This document shows, piece after piece, positions 7,380-15,318 of a stretch of DNA of 64,000 nt (the first letter of the stretch is position 1; each line of letters opens with the position of its first letter). A program made the translations under genes and the position numbers. The notes under the pieces were generated by a model that saw only the letters and a list, made by a program, of their open reading frames with translations, had not been told where the DNA came from and did no database searches. The stretch spans positions 186,001 through 250,000 of the forward strand of contig NZ_FZPH01000003.1 of NCBI RefSeq assembly GCF_900188485.1. The letters are read 5' to 3'. The DNA is from Asanoa hainanensis (lineage in GTDB: Bacteria > Actinomycetota > Actinomycetes > Mycobacteriales > Micromonosporaceae).

Positions 7380-7958
7380 ATGGCAGACCCGCGCCAGCCG
7401 GACGAGGTACGAGACCGCGTGCTCGCGACCGCGCGACAGCTCTTCAACCACCAGGGCATCAACGCCACCGGCGTCGACCTCCTCTCGGAGCGCGCCGGCG
7501 TGTCGAAGCGGACGCTCTACCAACGCTTCCGCACCAAGGACGACCTGATCGCGGCCTACCTCACACAGGAAACCGAGTGTTTTCTCGAGGATCTGCTCCC
7601 ACCGGACGACAGCGGCAAACCACCGGCGGAACGCATCGTCTCGGTTTTCTCGGCAGTTAGGGAAAAGTCGCAGGATCCGGACTTCCAGGGCTGCCCGGTC
7701 CTGAACACGACCGCCGAAATCCGCGACCCGGCCCATCCGGCGCGCGTAGTCGGACTCACCTACAAACAATGCCTGCAGCAATTCTTCGCCGACGAGGCCC
7801 GGGCAGCCGACGCCACCGATCCGGACCAACTCAGCGAGCAGCTGGTGATGCTCTTCGACGGTGCCATGTCCTATTCGGCGGTGCGCGGCACGCCCATTCC
7901 CCACAGCATCGAGGTCGCTGTGCGCACCCTCGTCGACGCCGCCATCCCGCCTGCTTAG
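7380..7958 (+). CDS. TetR/AcrR family regulator
   Basis: 192 residues. The N-terminal TetR HTH (about 10-55) includes ATGVDLLSERAGVSKRTLYQ and RFRTKDDLIAAYL. The C-terminal ligand domain (60-190) has a cysteine at GCPVLNTT. It is divergent from the chimeric gene/alsD operon and linked by identical palindromes to the SDR at 5310, so it is the likely repressor of all three. The inducer is unknown. The stop codon overlaps that of the downstream convergent gene. Confidence 0.92.
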   Translation: MADPRQPDEVRDRVLATARQLFNHQGINATGVDLLSERAGVSKRTLYQRFRTKDDLIAAYLTQETECFLEDLLPPDDSGKPPAERIVSVFSAVREKSQDPDFQGCPVLNTTAEIRDPAHPARVVGLTYKQCLQQFFADEARAADATDPDQLSEQLVMLFDGAMSYSAVRGTPIPHSIEVAVRTLVDAAIPPA

Positions 7959-8950
7959 CCGGAAGTCGGCTCCGTCGCCGCGCGGGCGAGTGCCTGCTTG
8001 GTTCGGTCGCGGAGGCCTTCGAGCTCGGTTGTGCTGCCTCTGACGTCGATGATCAGCTCGGCCGCGGCCAGCAGGTGTTCGAGGGCGATGACGTCCTCGT
8101 CTAACGGCGCGTCTTCCTCGAACTGGTCTAGCAGAGGCGCGAAATCGGCCAGTACGTCTTCGGCGAACCTCGCGGCCCGGTCCGGATCGCCGTTTCGCCG
8201 GATGCAGCGTGCTGACTCGATCATCGCTCGTCCCACGAAAGCCGCACATTGGCCCAGCAGGCGCGTGACGATGCGTCCGACGAGGCCGAGGCCGCGCTCC
8301 TCGAGCTCGGGATCGGGCTGGGCGGCGAACTTCGCGGTGACCTGACGCGCGGCCGCGGCGAGCGCGACGCCGTCGACCCACTCCTGGGAGCCCTCCGGGG
8401 CGCAAGGCCGCTGCCCTAACCGCGCGATGCAGGCTTCGGCCGCGACCGAGATGGACGTCGCCGCTTCCAGGAGGAGATGGAAGCGCGTCTGATCCGGCTC
8501 CTGCGACGCGACCGCCAAGCGGGCCACTTCGAGCGCCACGGCGACGTCTTCGGTGCCCTGCGTGGGTTCGCCACGCCTCGCGCGGTCCAGGAGCGCCTCC
8601 GCGGACGCCCGCTCCTCCGCCGATGGTTCAACCGCGTCGTCCTCGATGGGCAACCCGAGCTCGATCCGGTACGACGTCCACGCCAGCGGGTCCTTCGCCG
8701 GGTCCGGCTCGTTGGCGGGGTTGCCGGTCGCGGCACGTACGACTCCGCCGGCGACCCGGTCCAGTGCGAGCCGGGCGTCGTCGAACGGCAGGGCGAACCG
8801 CTCGGTCAGGACGGCAAGGACCTCGCGCCGGGGCGTCCCAGACTTGTCCGCCGCGCGCAGGTACGAGACCAGAGCGAACGTCGATGTTCCGCGAGCGAGA
8901 CGCACAGTCAGGTCGTCAGTCCATTGCACGGCATCGAGGATGCCCGTCAC
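7955..8950 (-). CDS. Unknown helical protein coupled to the nucleotidyltransferase
   Basis: 331 residues from a GTG at 8950 that overlaps the nucleotidyltransferase stop as GTGA. Predicted almost entirely alpha-helical, acidic, without signal peptide, membrane helix or recognisable motif. The N-terminal 90 residues (ILDAVQWTDDLTVRLARGT and on) look like a compact domain. A Glu/Ala-rich linker (about 108-135) leads to a longer helical bundle. The 4-nt overlap implies production in step with the nucleotidyltransferase, so it may be its substrate, partner or inhibitor. I do not recognise the family. Confidence 0.75.
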   Translation of the reverse strand: MTGILDAVQWTDDLTVRLARGTSTFALVSYLRAADKSGTPRREVLAVLTERFALPFDDARLALDRVAGGVVRAATGNPANEPDPAKDPLAWTSYRIELGLPIEDDAVEPSAEERASAEALLDRARRGEPTQGTEDVAVALEVARLAVASQEPDQTRFHLLLEAATSISVAAEACIARLGQRPCAPEGSQEWVDGVALAAAARQVTAKFAAQPDPELEERGLGLVGRIVTRLLGQCAAFVGRAMIESARCIRRNGDPDRAARFAEDVLADFAPLLDQFEEDAPLDEDVIALEHLLAAAELIIDVRGSTTELEGLRDRTKQALARAATEPTSG

Positions 8951-9714
8951 GACCTTGAACGACAACCCGGTTCGGCGGCGAACAGGGCCTCCGCGGCCGC
9001 CACCGCACTGGTCAGCACCGCCGGCTCCGGTCGGAGCCCGGCCACGATCGTGTCGAGGGCGCGTAGGCCCGCCCGGTCCAGCAGCCGCTTCTCGTTGGTG
9101 ACCCACGCGCCGCGAGCGGCGAGAACGGCGTGACCGGTCTGCATCGCGGCGGTGACCAGGGTGCCGGCGACCTCGGCGGCCTGGCCCCGCGGCGCGTAGG
9201 AGCCTCGGGCGTACCCGAGCGTCATGGCGGCCCGCTGCCGCCACACCGGCGGAGCCGCCAAACGCAGCGCCGCCGGGAACTCCGGGCGCGGCAGCGTGCC
9301 GCGTAGCACCTGGTTGACGGCGAGCTCGGCGACCAGCAGGTAGCTCGGGATGCCGGCGAGATGGAACATCAGCGGCTCCCAGTGGAACCGGCCCTGCCGC
9401 GCCTCGGCCAGCTCGTGGTCGACCACGTCGAGATCGCGGTAGTGCACGTCGACGCGGCGCCCCTCGATGGTGAGCCAGGCCCCGCCGTTGAAGACCCCGC
9501 CGCCCCAGCCACCGAGCGCGGAGACCTCGCCGGCCCAGCCCACCGCGCGCAGGTCCGCCGGATCGAACGCGCCCCGGTAGTAGACGGCCAGGTCCCAGTC
9601 GCTCTCCGGGGTGTGGGTGCCTTCCGCGCGGGACCCGCCGAGCGTCACCGCCTCGACGGCGGGCAACGCGGCAAGCCGGTCGGCGACAGCATCCAGGAAC
9701 GTGTGGTCGCTCAT
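8947..9714 (-). CDS. Nucleotidyltransferase (Pol beta superfamily)
   Basis: 255 residues from the ATG at 9714; an alternative ATG at 9732 adds 6 residues. The N-terminal NTase core has the signature GGSRAEGTHTPESDWDLAVYY (about 24-44, GS followed by DxD) and a third acidic residue in RRVDVHYRDLD. The C-terminal half is helical, as in aminoglycoside or lincosamide nucleotidyltransferase-like proteins. It probably transfers a nucleotide to a small molecule or protein, but the substrate is unknown. It is the first gene of a two-gene unit with the helical protein, joined by GTGA. Confidence 0.8.
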   Translation of the reverse strand: MSDHTFLDAVADRLAALPAVEAVTLGGSRAEGTHTPESDWDLAVYYRGAFDPADLRAVGWAGEVSALGGWGGGVFNGGAWLTIEGRRVDVHYRDLDVVDHELAEARQGRFHWEPLMFHLAGIPSYLLVAELAVNQVLRGTLPRPEFPAALRLAAPPVWRQRAAMTLGYARGSYAPRGQAAEVAGTLVTAAMQTGHAVLAARGAWVTNEKRLLDRAGLRALDTIVAGLRPEPAVLTSAVAAAEALFAAEPGCRSRS

Positions 9715-9746
9715 GGAAGTACATCCCAGCATTAGGACTCACCACG

Positions 9747-10751
9747 ATGAATTGCGGTGGTGTGGCACTCTGCGGAACCGTGCAAGGGGAACCGGCGTCG
9801 ACGGCGAGGGACGAAGCCGAAGCGAGCCTGACCTGGCGTCGCTTCCCGGCGGGTCGGGGGCGCATCGTCGCGAACCGGTGGCTCGACCGCCGGCGCGCTC
9901 TTCTGTTCGTCGCGTGGTTCTGCCTCGTGCTGGTGCCGGCCTTGGCATTGATCTCGTGGGCGGCACGGGTTGGCGGCGTCGCGGGGTTCGTTCTTCTTGC
10001 CGTCGCCGTGGTGGTCGCGTTCTACGTCCCCGTCTTACCGATGGTGAGCGTCGGCGAATGGCGCACCACCGTCAACTCGGCGAGCGCGATCGACGGGCAC
10101 ACCCTGTTGACGAAGCACGGGCAGCGGCAGCCGATCGATCAGGACCTGCACGCGGGCGTCATCGAGGTCCTCGAGCCGGGCTGGCGCCGCGGCCGAGCGC
10201 ACGTCCTCGGGGTGCACACCGACCCGGCGATGGACGGCTCGCTCGATCTCGTCGGCCTCGTCCTGCTGCCCCTGCTTCCCGTCGTGAAGGCGCGTCGGCG
10301 GGCGACGCCCTGGCGGTTGCTGAGCAACCCGGCCACCGGCGAGCTCCGGGACGCGCGCGACCTGCGGCAACTGGCCGACGTGTTGTGCGCGTCGCCGATG
10401 GAGCGCGACCGGGTGGTTGGACGGACGGTGCTGGCGTTGAGCGCGCGGGCCGCCGACACCACGGCGGCGCAGCCGGAGCCCGACGAGCTGCCGCGCGGCG
10501 TCTGGACCGCGCTCAAATCGGTCGGACGGACGCTGCCGTTGCTGCCCGCGATCCTGGTCACGATCGTGGTCGGCGGTTCGATCGAGGCGTGGCGGGAGAC
10601 GGGAGCAGGCGACGCGGTGGCGAATACGGCTGTCCACATCCTCCTGCTCTCGGGAGTGGCAGCCGCGGCCTCGTGGTCGGTGTACTTCCTCTACCGGCTG
10701 GGCGGCCTGCTCGCGGCGACGGTTCGCGCCGCCGCACGGCTGAGGCGCTAA
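9747..10751 (+). CDS. Integral membrane protein of unknown function
   Basis: 334 residues with about four transmembrane helices. Two lie near 49-70 and 74-98, directly after a basic WRRFPAGRGRIVANRWLDRRR segment. A cytoplasmic region (about 100-260) follows, then two more helices near 268-288 and 300-322. The N-terminal 30 residues are not membrane-like, and a later GTG could be the true start. No family recognised. It is divergent from the nucleotidyltransferase pair and convergent with the MFS gene, sharing stop codons. Confidence 0.65.
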   Translation: MNCGGVALCGTVQGEPASTARDEAEASLTWRRFPAGRGRIVANRWLDRRRALLFVAWFCLVLVPALALISWAARVGGVAGFVLLAVAVVVAFYVPVLPMVSVGEWRTTVNSASAIDGHTLLTKHGQRQPIDQDLHAGVIEVLEPGWRRGRAHVLGVHTDPAMDGSLDLVGLVLLPLLPVVKARRRATPWRLLSNPATGELRDARDLRQLADVLCASPMERDRVVGRTVLALSARAADTTAAQPEPDELPRGVWTALKSVGRTLPLLPAILVTIVVGGSIEAWRETGAGDAVANTAVHILLLSGVAAAASWSVYFLYRLGGLLAATVRAAARLRR

Positions 10752-12178
10752 GAGCGGACAACCGCGTCGCGACCAGCTGGTACGGGGTCCGTTCGCACCG
10801 CTGAGGCGGGTTGTGCGCCGGGTAGCCACAGGGACAGGACCACGGCAACGGCGGAGAAGGCGACCGACCACCAGAAGGCGACGTGGAACGCCGAAGCCGC
10901 TGATTCGTGGTGGGCGGTGGCCGCTGCCAGGATCACCGCGAGCACGGCCGTCCCGAACGAGCCACCGATCTGTTGCGCCGTGCGGGTCAGGACGCTGGAG
11001 TGCGGGATCTGCTGCTTCTCCAGTCCGATGTAGCCGGCCACCATCACGGGCATGGTGACGGCTCCCAGGCCGAAGCCGCGGACGACCATCCAGAAGGCCA
11101 GCAGCCAGGCGCTGGTGTGCGAGTCGGCCAGCGCGAACGGGACCGTCGCCGCGGCCACGACGAGAAAGCCGGCCAGGGCGATGACGCGGGCGCCGAAGCG
11201 GTCGACGTTGCTTCCGACGACGGTGCGGGACAACAGGGCACCCACGCCCTGGGGTACGAGCATGAGCCCGGCGGTCAGCGACGTCGTGCCGCGCACGCCC
11301 TGGTAGTAGAGGGGCATCAGCAGCATCGCGCCGTACAACGAGAAGCCCGAGAAGAACAGCACCGCGCTCGACGAGGCGACGGATCGCTTGGCCAGCAAGC
11401 CGATCTCGACGAGCGGGTGGCTCTTGCGCAACGCGTACCCGATGAAAGCCACGAGCAACGCGATGCCCGACGCGAGCGGGACGACGACGTCAGGATGGGC
11501 GAAGCCGGCGGCGGTGCCCGCGTTGGCCAAGCCCAGCAGGACCAGCAGGATGCCCGGCGCGACGAGGACGAGCCCGACGACATCGAGCCGGGCCCGGGTC
11601 CGGTCCGGCGCGTCGAGGTGCAGGTAGCGCTGGACGAGCAGGAGGCCGGCCACACAGAACGGCACGTTCACCGCGAACATGAACCGCCAGCTCAGATGGG
11701 TCAGGATCGCGCCGCCGATCAGCGGGCCGAGGATCGGGCCGAGCAGCGCCGGCAGCGCCACATACGTCACCAGCCGGCCCAGCGACCTCCCGTGCGCCGC
11801 TTGGAAGATCAGCGTCGTCATCAGCGGGAGCATGAGGCCACCGCCGATGCCCTGGACCACCCGCCACCCGATCAGCGAGTCGACGTTCCACGCCAGGCTG
11901 GCTCCGACCGAGCCCAAGAGGAACACCGACAAGGCGAACATCCACAGGCGCTTGCCGCCGAAGCGTTGGAGGCCCCAGGTGCTCAGCGGCACCGCGATGC
12001 CGAGGGCCAGCAGGTAGCCCGTGGTCACCCACTGGATCGTCGTGACCGAGGTGTCGAGCTTCGCCGCGAGGGTGTGCAGGGCGACGCTGACGATCGTCGT
12101 GTCGAAGACGACGGCCATCGCGCCGACGATCAAGATCAGGGCGGTCCGCACCACCCCGGAGTCCAGCTTCTCGTCCAT
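10748..12178 (-). CDS. MFS multidrug exporter (DHA2/EmrB-QacA type)
   Basis: 476 residues with about 14 hydrophobic segments. The N-terminal motif FDTTIVSVALHTLA and motif C-like GPILGPLIGGAI are typical of drug:proton antiporters of the DHA2 family. It is divergent from the TetR gene at 12278, with two inverted-repeat operators between them, so it is expected to be derepressed by the exported compound. Substrate not predictable. Confidence 0.9.
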   Translation of the reverse strand: MDEKLDSGVVRTALILIVGAMAVVFDTTIVSVALHTLAAKLDTSVTTIQWVTTGYLLALGIAVPLSTWGLQRFGGKRLWMFALSVFLLGSVGASLAWNVDSLIGWRVVQGIGGGLMLPLMTTLIFQAAHGRSLGRLVTYVALPALLGPILGPLIGGAILTHLSWRFMFAVNVPFCVAGLLLVQRYLHLDAPDRTRARLDVVGLVLVAPGILLVLLGLANAGTAAGFAHPDVVVPLASGIALLVAFIGYALRKSHPLVEIGLLAKRSVASSSAVLFFSGFSLYGAMLLMPLYYQGVRGTTSLTAGLMLVPQGVGALLSRTVVGSNVDRFGARVIALAGFLVVAAATVPFALADSHTSAWLLAFWMVVRGFGLGAVTMPVMVAGYIGLEKQQIPHSSVLTRTAQQIGGSFGTAVLAVILAAATAHHESAASAFHVAFWWSVAFSAVAVVLSLWLPGAQPASAVRTDPVPAGRDAVVRS

Positions 12179-12194
12179 GCGGGTCCGCCTTCAT

Positions 12195-12257
12195 TAAGAG
12201 AGGTGTTCTTCTCTTACGAAGCTAGGCGCCCGCTTTAAGGAACGCAAGCCTCTCTTA
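12195..12257. promoter_or_regulatory. Two TetR operators between the MFS exporter and tetR
   Basis: TAAGAGA-N8-TCTCTTA (12195-12216) is a perfect inverted repeat. TAAGGAA-N8-TCTCTTA (12236-12257) is an imperfect second copy centred 41 bp away. The pair spans the whole divergent promoter region and predicts joint repression of exporter and regulator. Confidence 0.75.
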
Positions 12258-12277
12258 TCGCTGGTACGCTGTGCCGC

Positions 12278-12868
12278 ATGACCGAACAGGCGCAACCCAC
12301 GCGGCGACGGCGCGGGGAGGCGCTCGAGAACGCGCTGTTGGAGACCGCCTGGGACGAGCTCGTCGAGGTCGGCTTCGCCCGGCTGACGATGGAGTCGGTC
12401 GCGGCCCGCGCGCGCACGGGGGTCGCGGTGCTCTACCGGCGCTGGCCGCGCAAGGACGACCTCGTACTCGCCGCGATCCAGCATTTCGGCGAGACGCACC
12501 CGATCGAGGTCCCGGACACCGGGAGCCTGCGCGGCGACATGATCGCGTTGCTCCGGGGAGCCAGCAACGGCCGCGTCCCCTTCGTCACGGTCGTCAGCGC
12601 CGCCTTCTCGGGCCTGCTGGCCAGCAGCGGCCTCACGCCGGCCCAGGTGCGCGAGAAGCTGCTCGGCGATCGCCAGCCGAGGTCGACGGCGCTCTACCGC
12701 CGGGCACACGAGCGGGGCGAGATCGACCTCGGCCGCATCCCGCCGGCCGTCCTGACGATGCCCTTCGATCTGATGCGCCACGACATGCTGATGACCTTCC
12801 AGCCCATCAGCGACAAGCGGATCCTGGAGATCGTGGACGACCTGTTCCTGCCGCTCGTGACCGCCTGA
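12278..12868 (+). CDS. TetR/AcrR family regulator of the MFS exporter
   Basis: 196 residues. The N-terminal HTH (about 15-60) includes FARLTMESVAARARTGVAVL and YRRWPRKDDLV, followed by a TetR C-terminal domain with SAAFSGLLAS. It is divergent from the MFS gene with two TAAGAGA-type operators in between. Convergent with the ArsR gene, 4 nt between stops. Confidence 0.92.
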   Translation: MTEQAQPTRRRRGEALENALLETAWDELVEVGFARLTMESVAARARTGVAVLYRRWPRKDDLVLAAIQHFGETHPIEVPDTGSLRGDMIALLRGASNGRVPFVTVVSAAFSGLLASSGLTPAQVREKLLGDRQPRSTALYRRAHERGEIDLGRIPPAVLTMPFDLMRHDMLMTFQPISDKRILEIVDDLFLPLVTA

Positions 12869-12872
12869 CGTC

Positions 12873-13235
12873 TCAGGCCGTCGGCGTCAGCGCCGAGGTG
12901 TCGAGCAGTTGGGACAGCGGCGCGAGGGCGCTCGGGATCACCCAGTAGTAGACCCAGGTGCCGCGGCGCTCGCAGTCGATCAGGCCGGCTTCGCGCAGCA
13001 CGCGCAGGTGGTGCGAGATCGTCGGGCCCTTGACCGCGAACGCGTCCGTCAGGTCGCAGACACACACCTCGTTGCCGCCGCGGGCGGCGATCATCGAGAG
13101 CAGCCGCAGGCGCACCGGGTCGCCCAGCGCCTTGAATCCCCTCGCGAGGTCGACGGCGGCCGCCTCGGTCAGCGCCTCGTCGACCATCGGCGGGCAACAG
13201 GCGAGCGCGCTGACATCCGTGAGCTCCAGTTCCAT
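12873..13235 (-). CDS. arsR: ArsR family arsenite-responsive repressor
   Basis: 120 residues from the ATG at 13235; a GTG at 13241 is an alternative. Winged-helix ArsR/SmtB fold with FKALGDPVRLRLLSMI and recognition helix PTISHHLRVLREAGL. Two candidate arsenite-binding cysteine sets are present: a CC pair near residues 13-14, as in the Corynebacterium-type ArsR, and CVCDL at the position used in the R773-type ArsR. It is divergent from arsM, and two TTGAC-N5-ATCGAA elements lie between them. Expected to repress arsM and itself until As(III) binds. Confidence 0.9.
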   Translation of the reverse strand: MELELTDVSALACCPPMVDEALTEAAAVDLARGFKALGDPVRLRLLSMIAARGGNEVCVCDLTDAFAVKGPTISHHLRVLREAGLIDCERRGTWVYYWVIPSALAPLSQLLDTSALTPTA

Positions 13236-13250
13236 CCCCACGACCCCATC

Positions 13251-13304
13251 TTGACAACTATCGAAACAGCGTGCAAGTCTCTGTCTTGACGGTTATCGAA
13301 TCAA
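13251..13304. promoter_or_regulatory. ArsR operator pair upstream of arsM
   Basis: Two direct copies: TTGACAACTATCGAAACA (13251-13268) and TTGACGGTTATCGAATCAA (13286-13304). The second also forms TTGA...TCAA. They overlap the region where the arsR and arsM promoters must lie. The arsM ribosome-binding site AAGGAGG follows at 13303-13309. Confidence 0.6.
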
Positions 13305-13315
13305 GGAGGATCAAG

Positions 13316-14101
13316 ATGGCCACGGGGTACGAACTGCCGGTGACCCGCGAGGACGTCCGGGACCGGTACGCGGCGGCGGCGCTCAAGGTGCTGGGCAAGC
13401 AGACAGGCGGCGGGTGTTGCGGATCGTCCGCGGATGCCGGCTGCTGCGGATCGGCGGCGGAGGCCGACGGTCCGCTCGGCGACCTTTATTCCGACGCGGA
13501 GCGGGCAGCGGTGCCGGGTGCGGCGGTCGAGGCGAGCTTGGGTTGCGGCAACCCGCTGATGGTCGCTGACCTGCACGCGGGCGAGACCGTGCTCGACCTG
13601 GGCTCCGGCGGCGGGATCGACGTGCTGTTGTCAGCCCGTCGGGTCGGGCCGACCGGCAAGGCCTACGGCCTGGACATGACCGACGAGATGCTCGACCTGG
13701 CCCGCCGCAACGCGGCCGAGGCCGGCGCGACCAACGTCGAGTTCCTGCGCGGGCACATCGAGGACATCCCGCTGCCGGCCGGCAGCGTCGACGTCGTCAT
13801 CTCCAACTGCGTGATCAACCTGTCGACCGACAAGCCGGCCGTGTTCGCCTCGACGTTCGCGGTGCTCAAGCCCGGCGGCCGGATCGGCGTCTCCGACGTG
13901 GTCGCCGACGACGACCTCACGCCGCAGGAGCGGGCCGAACGCGGCGACTGGGTCGGCTGCATCGCGGGCGCCCTGTCGTTCGCCGAGTACGAGCGGGGGC
14001 TCACCGCCGCCGGCTTCGTCGACGTGGAGATCACACCGACGCACGAGGCGGCCGCGGGCATGCACTCGGCGATCGTCCGCGCCCGCAAGCCGCAGGCGTA
14101 G
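13316..14101 (+). CDS. arsM: Arsenite S-adenosylmethionine methyltransferase
   Basis: 261 residues from the ATG at 13316 with AAGGAGG 6 nt upstream. Methylates As(III) to mono- and dimethylarsenicals using SAM. Features: Cys-rich N-terminal segment GGGCCGSSADAGCCGS (about 31-46), the SAM motif VLDLGSGGGIDVLLSA, SNCVINLSTDK and GDWVGCIAGAL, which supply the conserved arsenic-binding cysteines. Divergent from arsR and convergent with the aquaporin gene; their stop codons abut without a gap. Confidence 0.93.
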   Translation: MATGYELPVTREDVRDRYAAAALKVLGKQTGGGCCGSSADAGCCGSAAEADGPLGDLYSDAERAAVPGAAVEASLGCGNPLMVADLHAGETVLDLGSGGGIDVLLSARRVGPTGKAYGLDMTDEMLDLARRNAAEAGATNVEFLRGHIEDIPLPAGSVDVVISNCVINLSTDKPAVFASTFAVLKPGGRIGVSDVVADDDLTPQERAERGDWVGCIAGALSFAEYERGLTAAGFVDVEITPTHEAAAGMHSAIVRARKPQA

Positions 14102-14905
14102 TCAGCCGTCGTTCCCGGTGCCGCCCGCCGCCACCGGGGCGGCCGGCACCGGACCGGCCGGCACGGGGGCGGCGGGCAGGTGGGCGACCGGCACCGGACC
14201 GGCCGGCCCAGGAGCGGCCGGCACTCCGGCGTCGACCGCCGCGCGGGCATCGGGATAGAGGGCAGCCAGAGCGGCGACACCGACGACCAGGCCGACGAGT
14301 TGAGCGCCGACGAAGCCGGGCACCGACCCGGGTGCGATGCCGGCGAACGAGTCGGTCAGCATTCGGGCGACCGTCACGGCCGGGTTGGCGAAGGACGTCG
14401 AGGACGTGAACCAGTAGGCGGCGCCGATGTACGCGCCGACCGCGGCCGGCGCCACCGCCGCTCGGTTCGTGCGGGCCAGGGCGAAGACGAGCAGCACCAG
14501 GCCGCCGGTCGCGACCACCTCCCCCAGCCACAGCGGCCCGCCGCCGCGCTCGGTCGAGGAGAACGTGACGGGCCGAAGGTCGAACATCAGGTTCGCCAAC
14601 ACGCAGCCCAGCGCGCCACCGGCCAGCTGGGCCAGCACGTAGACGCCGAGCTCACGAGCTGTCAGGCGCCGGCCGAGCCACCAGTCGGCGAGCGAGACGA
14701 CCGGGTTGAAGTGCGCACCGGAAACCGGGCCGAAGACCAGGATCAGCACCGCCAGCGCGAATGCCGTCGCGAGCGAGTTCGCCAGCAGTTGCACACCGAC
14801 GTTTCCGGGCGACAGCCGGGCGGCCATGACGCCCGAGCCGACGACCGCGGCCACCAGCAGTCCGGTGCCGAGCGCCTCGGCCAGCGCCCGCCGCGCGAGG
14901 GGCAT
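14102..14905 (-). CDS. MIP/aquaporin family channel of the ars operon
   Basis: 267 residues with six transmembrane helices and the two half-helix motifs HFNPVVS (NPA variant, about 65) and FANPAVTVAR (about 190). A C-terminal tail of about 40 residues is built of Ala/Pro/Val/Gly repeats such as PAAPVPAGPVPAAPV. The ATG shares one base with the arsC stop (TGATG). In Sinorhizobium meliloti, aquaglyceroporin AqpS together with ArsC gives arsenate resistance by letting arsenite leave passively. The same job is likely here because no ArsB or Acr3 pump is present in the locus. Confidence 0.85.
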   Translation of the reverse strand: MPLARRALAEALGTGLLVAAVVGSGVMAARLSPGNVGVQLLANSLATAFALAVLILVFGPVSGAHFNPVVSLADWWLGRRLTARELGVYVLAQLAGGALGCVLANLMFDLRPVTFSSTERGGGPLWLGEVVATGGLVLLVFALARTNRAAVAPAAVGAYIGAAYWFTSSTSFANPAVTVARMLTDSFAGIAPGSVPGFVGAQLVGLVVGVAALAALYPDARAAVDAGVPAAPGPAGPVPVAHLPAAPVPAGPVPAAPVAAGGTGNDG

Positions 14906-15318
14906 CACCGGGAGACCGGCACGTGCAGCTCCGCCAGCAGGAGCCGCACCCGCCGCTCGATCTCGTCGCGCACCGGGCGCACCTCGGCCACGCCTTTGCC
15001 CGCCGGGTCGTCGAGCTCCCAGTCGACGTAGCGCTTGCCCGGAAACCACGGGCACGTGTCGCCGCAACCCATGCTGACCACCACGTCGGCGGCCCGCACC
15101 ACGTCGTCGGTCCACGGCTTCGGATACTCGCGCGAGATGTCGATGCCCCGCTCGCGCATCGCCGCCACGGCCGCCGGGTTCACCGCGTCGGCCGGCTCCG
15201 ACCCGCCGGACCAGGCGACCGCGGCGTCCCCGGCGAGATGCTGGAAGAACCCGAGCGCCATCTGACTGCGGCCCGCGTTGTGCACGCAGAGGAAGAGCAC
15301 GGCGGGGCGGTCAGACAC
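14905..15318 (-). CDS. arsC: Arsenate reductase, low-molecular-weight phosphatase type
   Basis: 137 residues. LMW-PTP fold with the P-loop VLFLCVHNAGRSQMA at the N-terminus and further cysteines in VSMGCGDTCPWFPG, as in thioredoxin- or mycothiol-linked ArsC. It reduces arsenate to arsenite. It overlaps the fused ArsR-phosphatase gene upstream by 8 nt and the aquaporin gene downstream by 1 nt, forming a tight operon. Confidence 0.92.
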   Translation of the reverse strand: MSDRPAVLFLCVHNAGRSQMALGFFQHLAGDAAVAWSGGSEPADAVNPAAVAAMRERGIDISREYPKPWTDDVVRAADVVVSMGCGDTCPWFPGKRYVDWELDDPAGKGVAEVRPVRDEIERRVRLLLAELHVPVSR

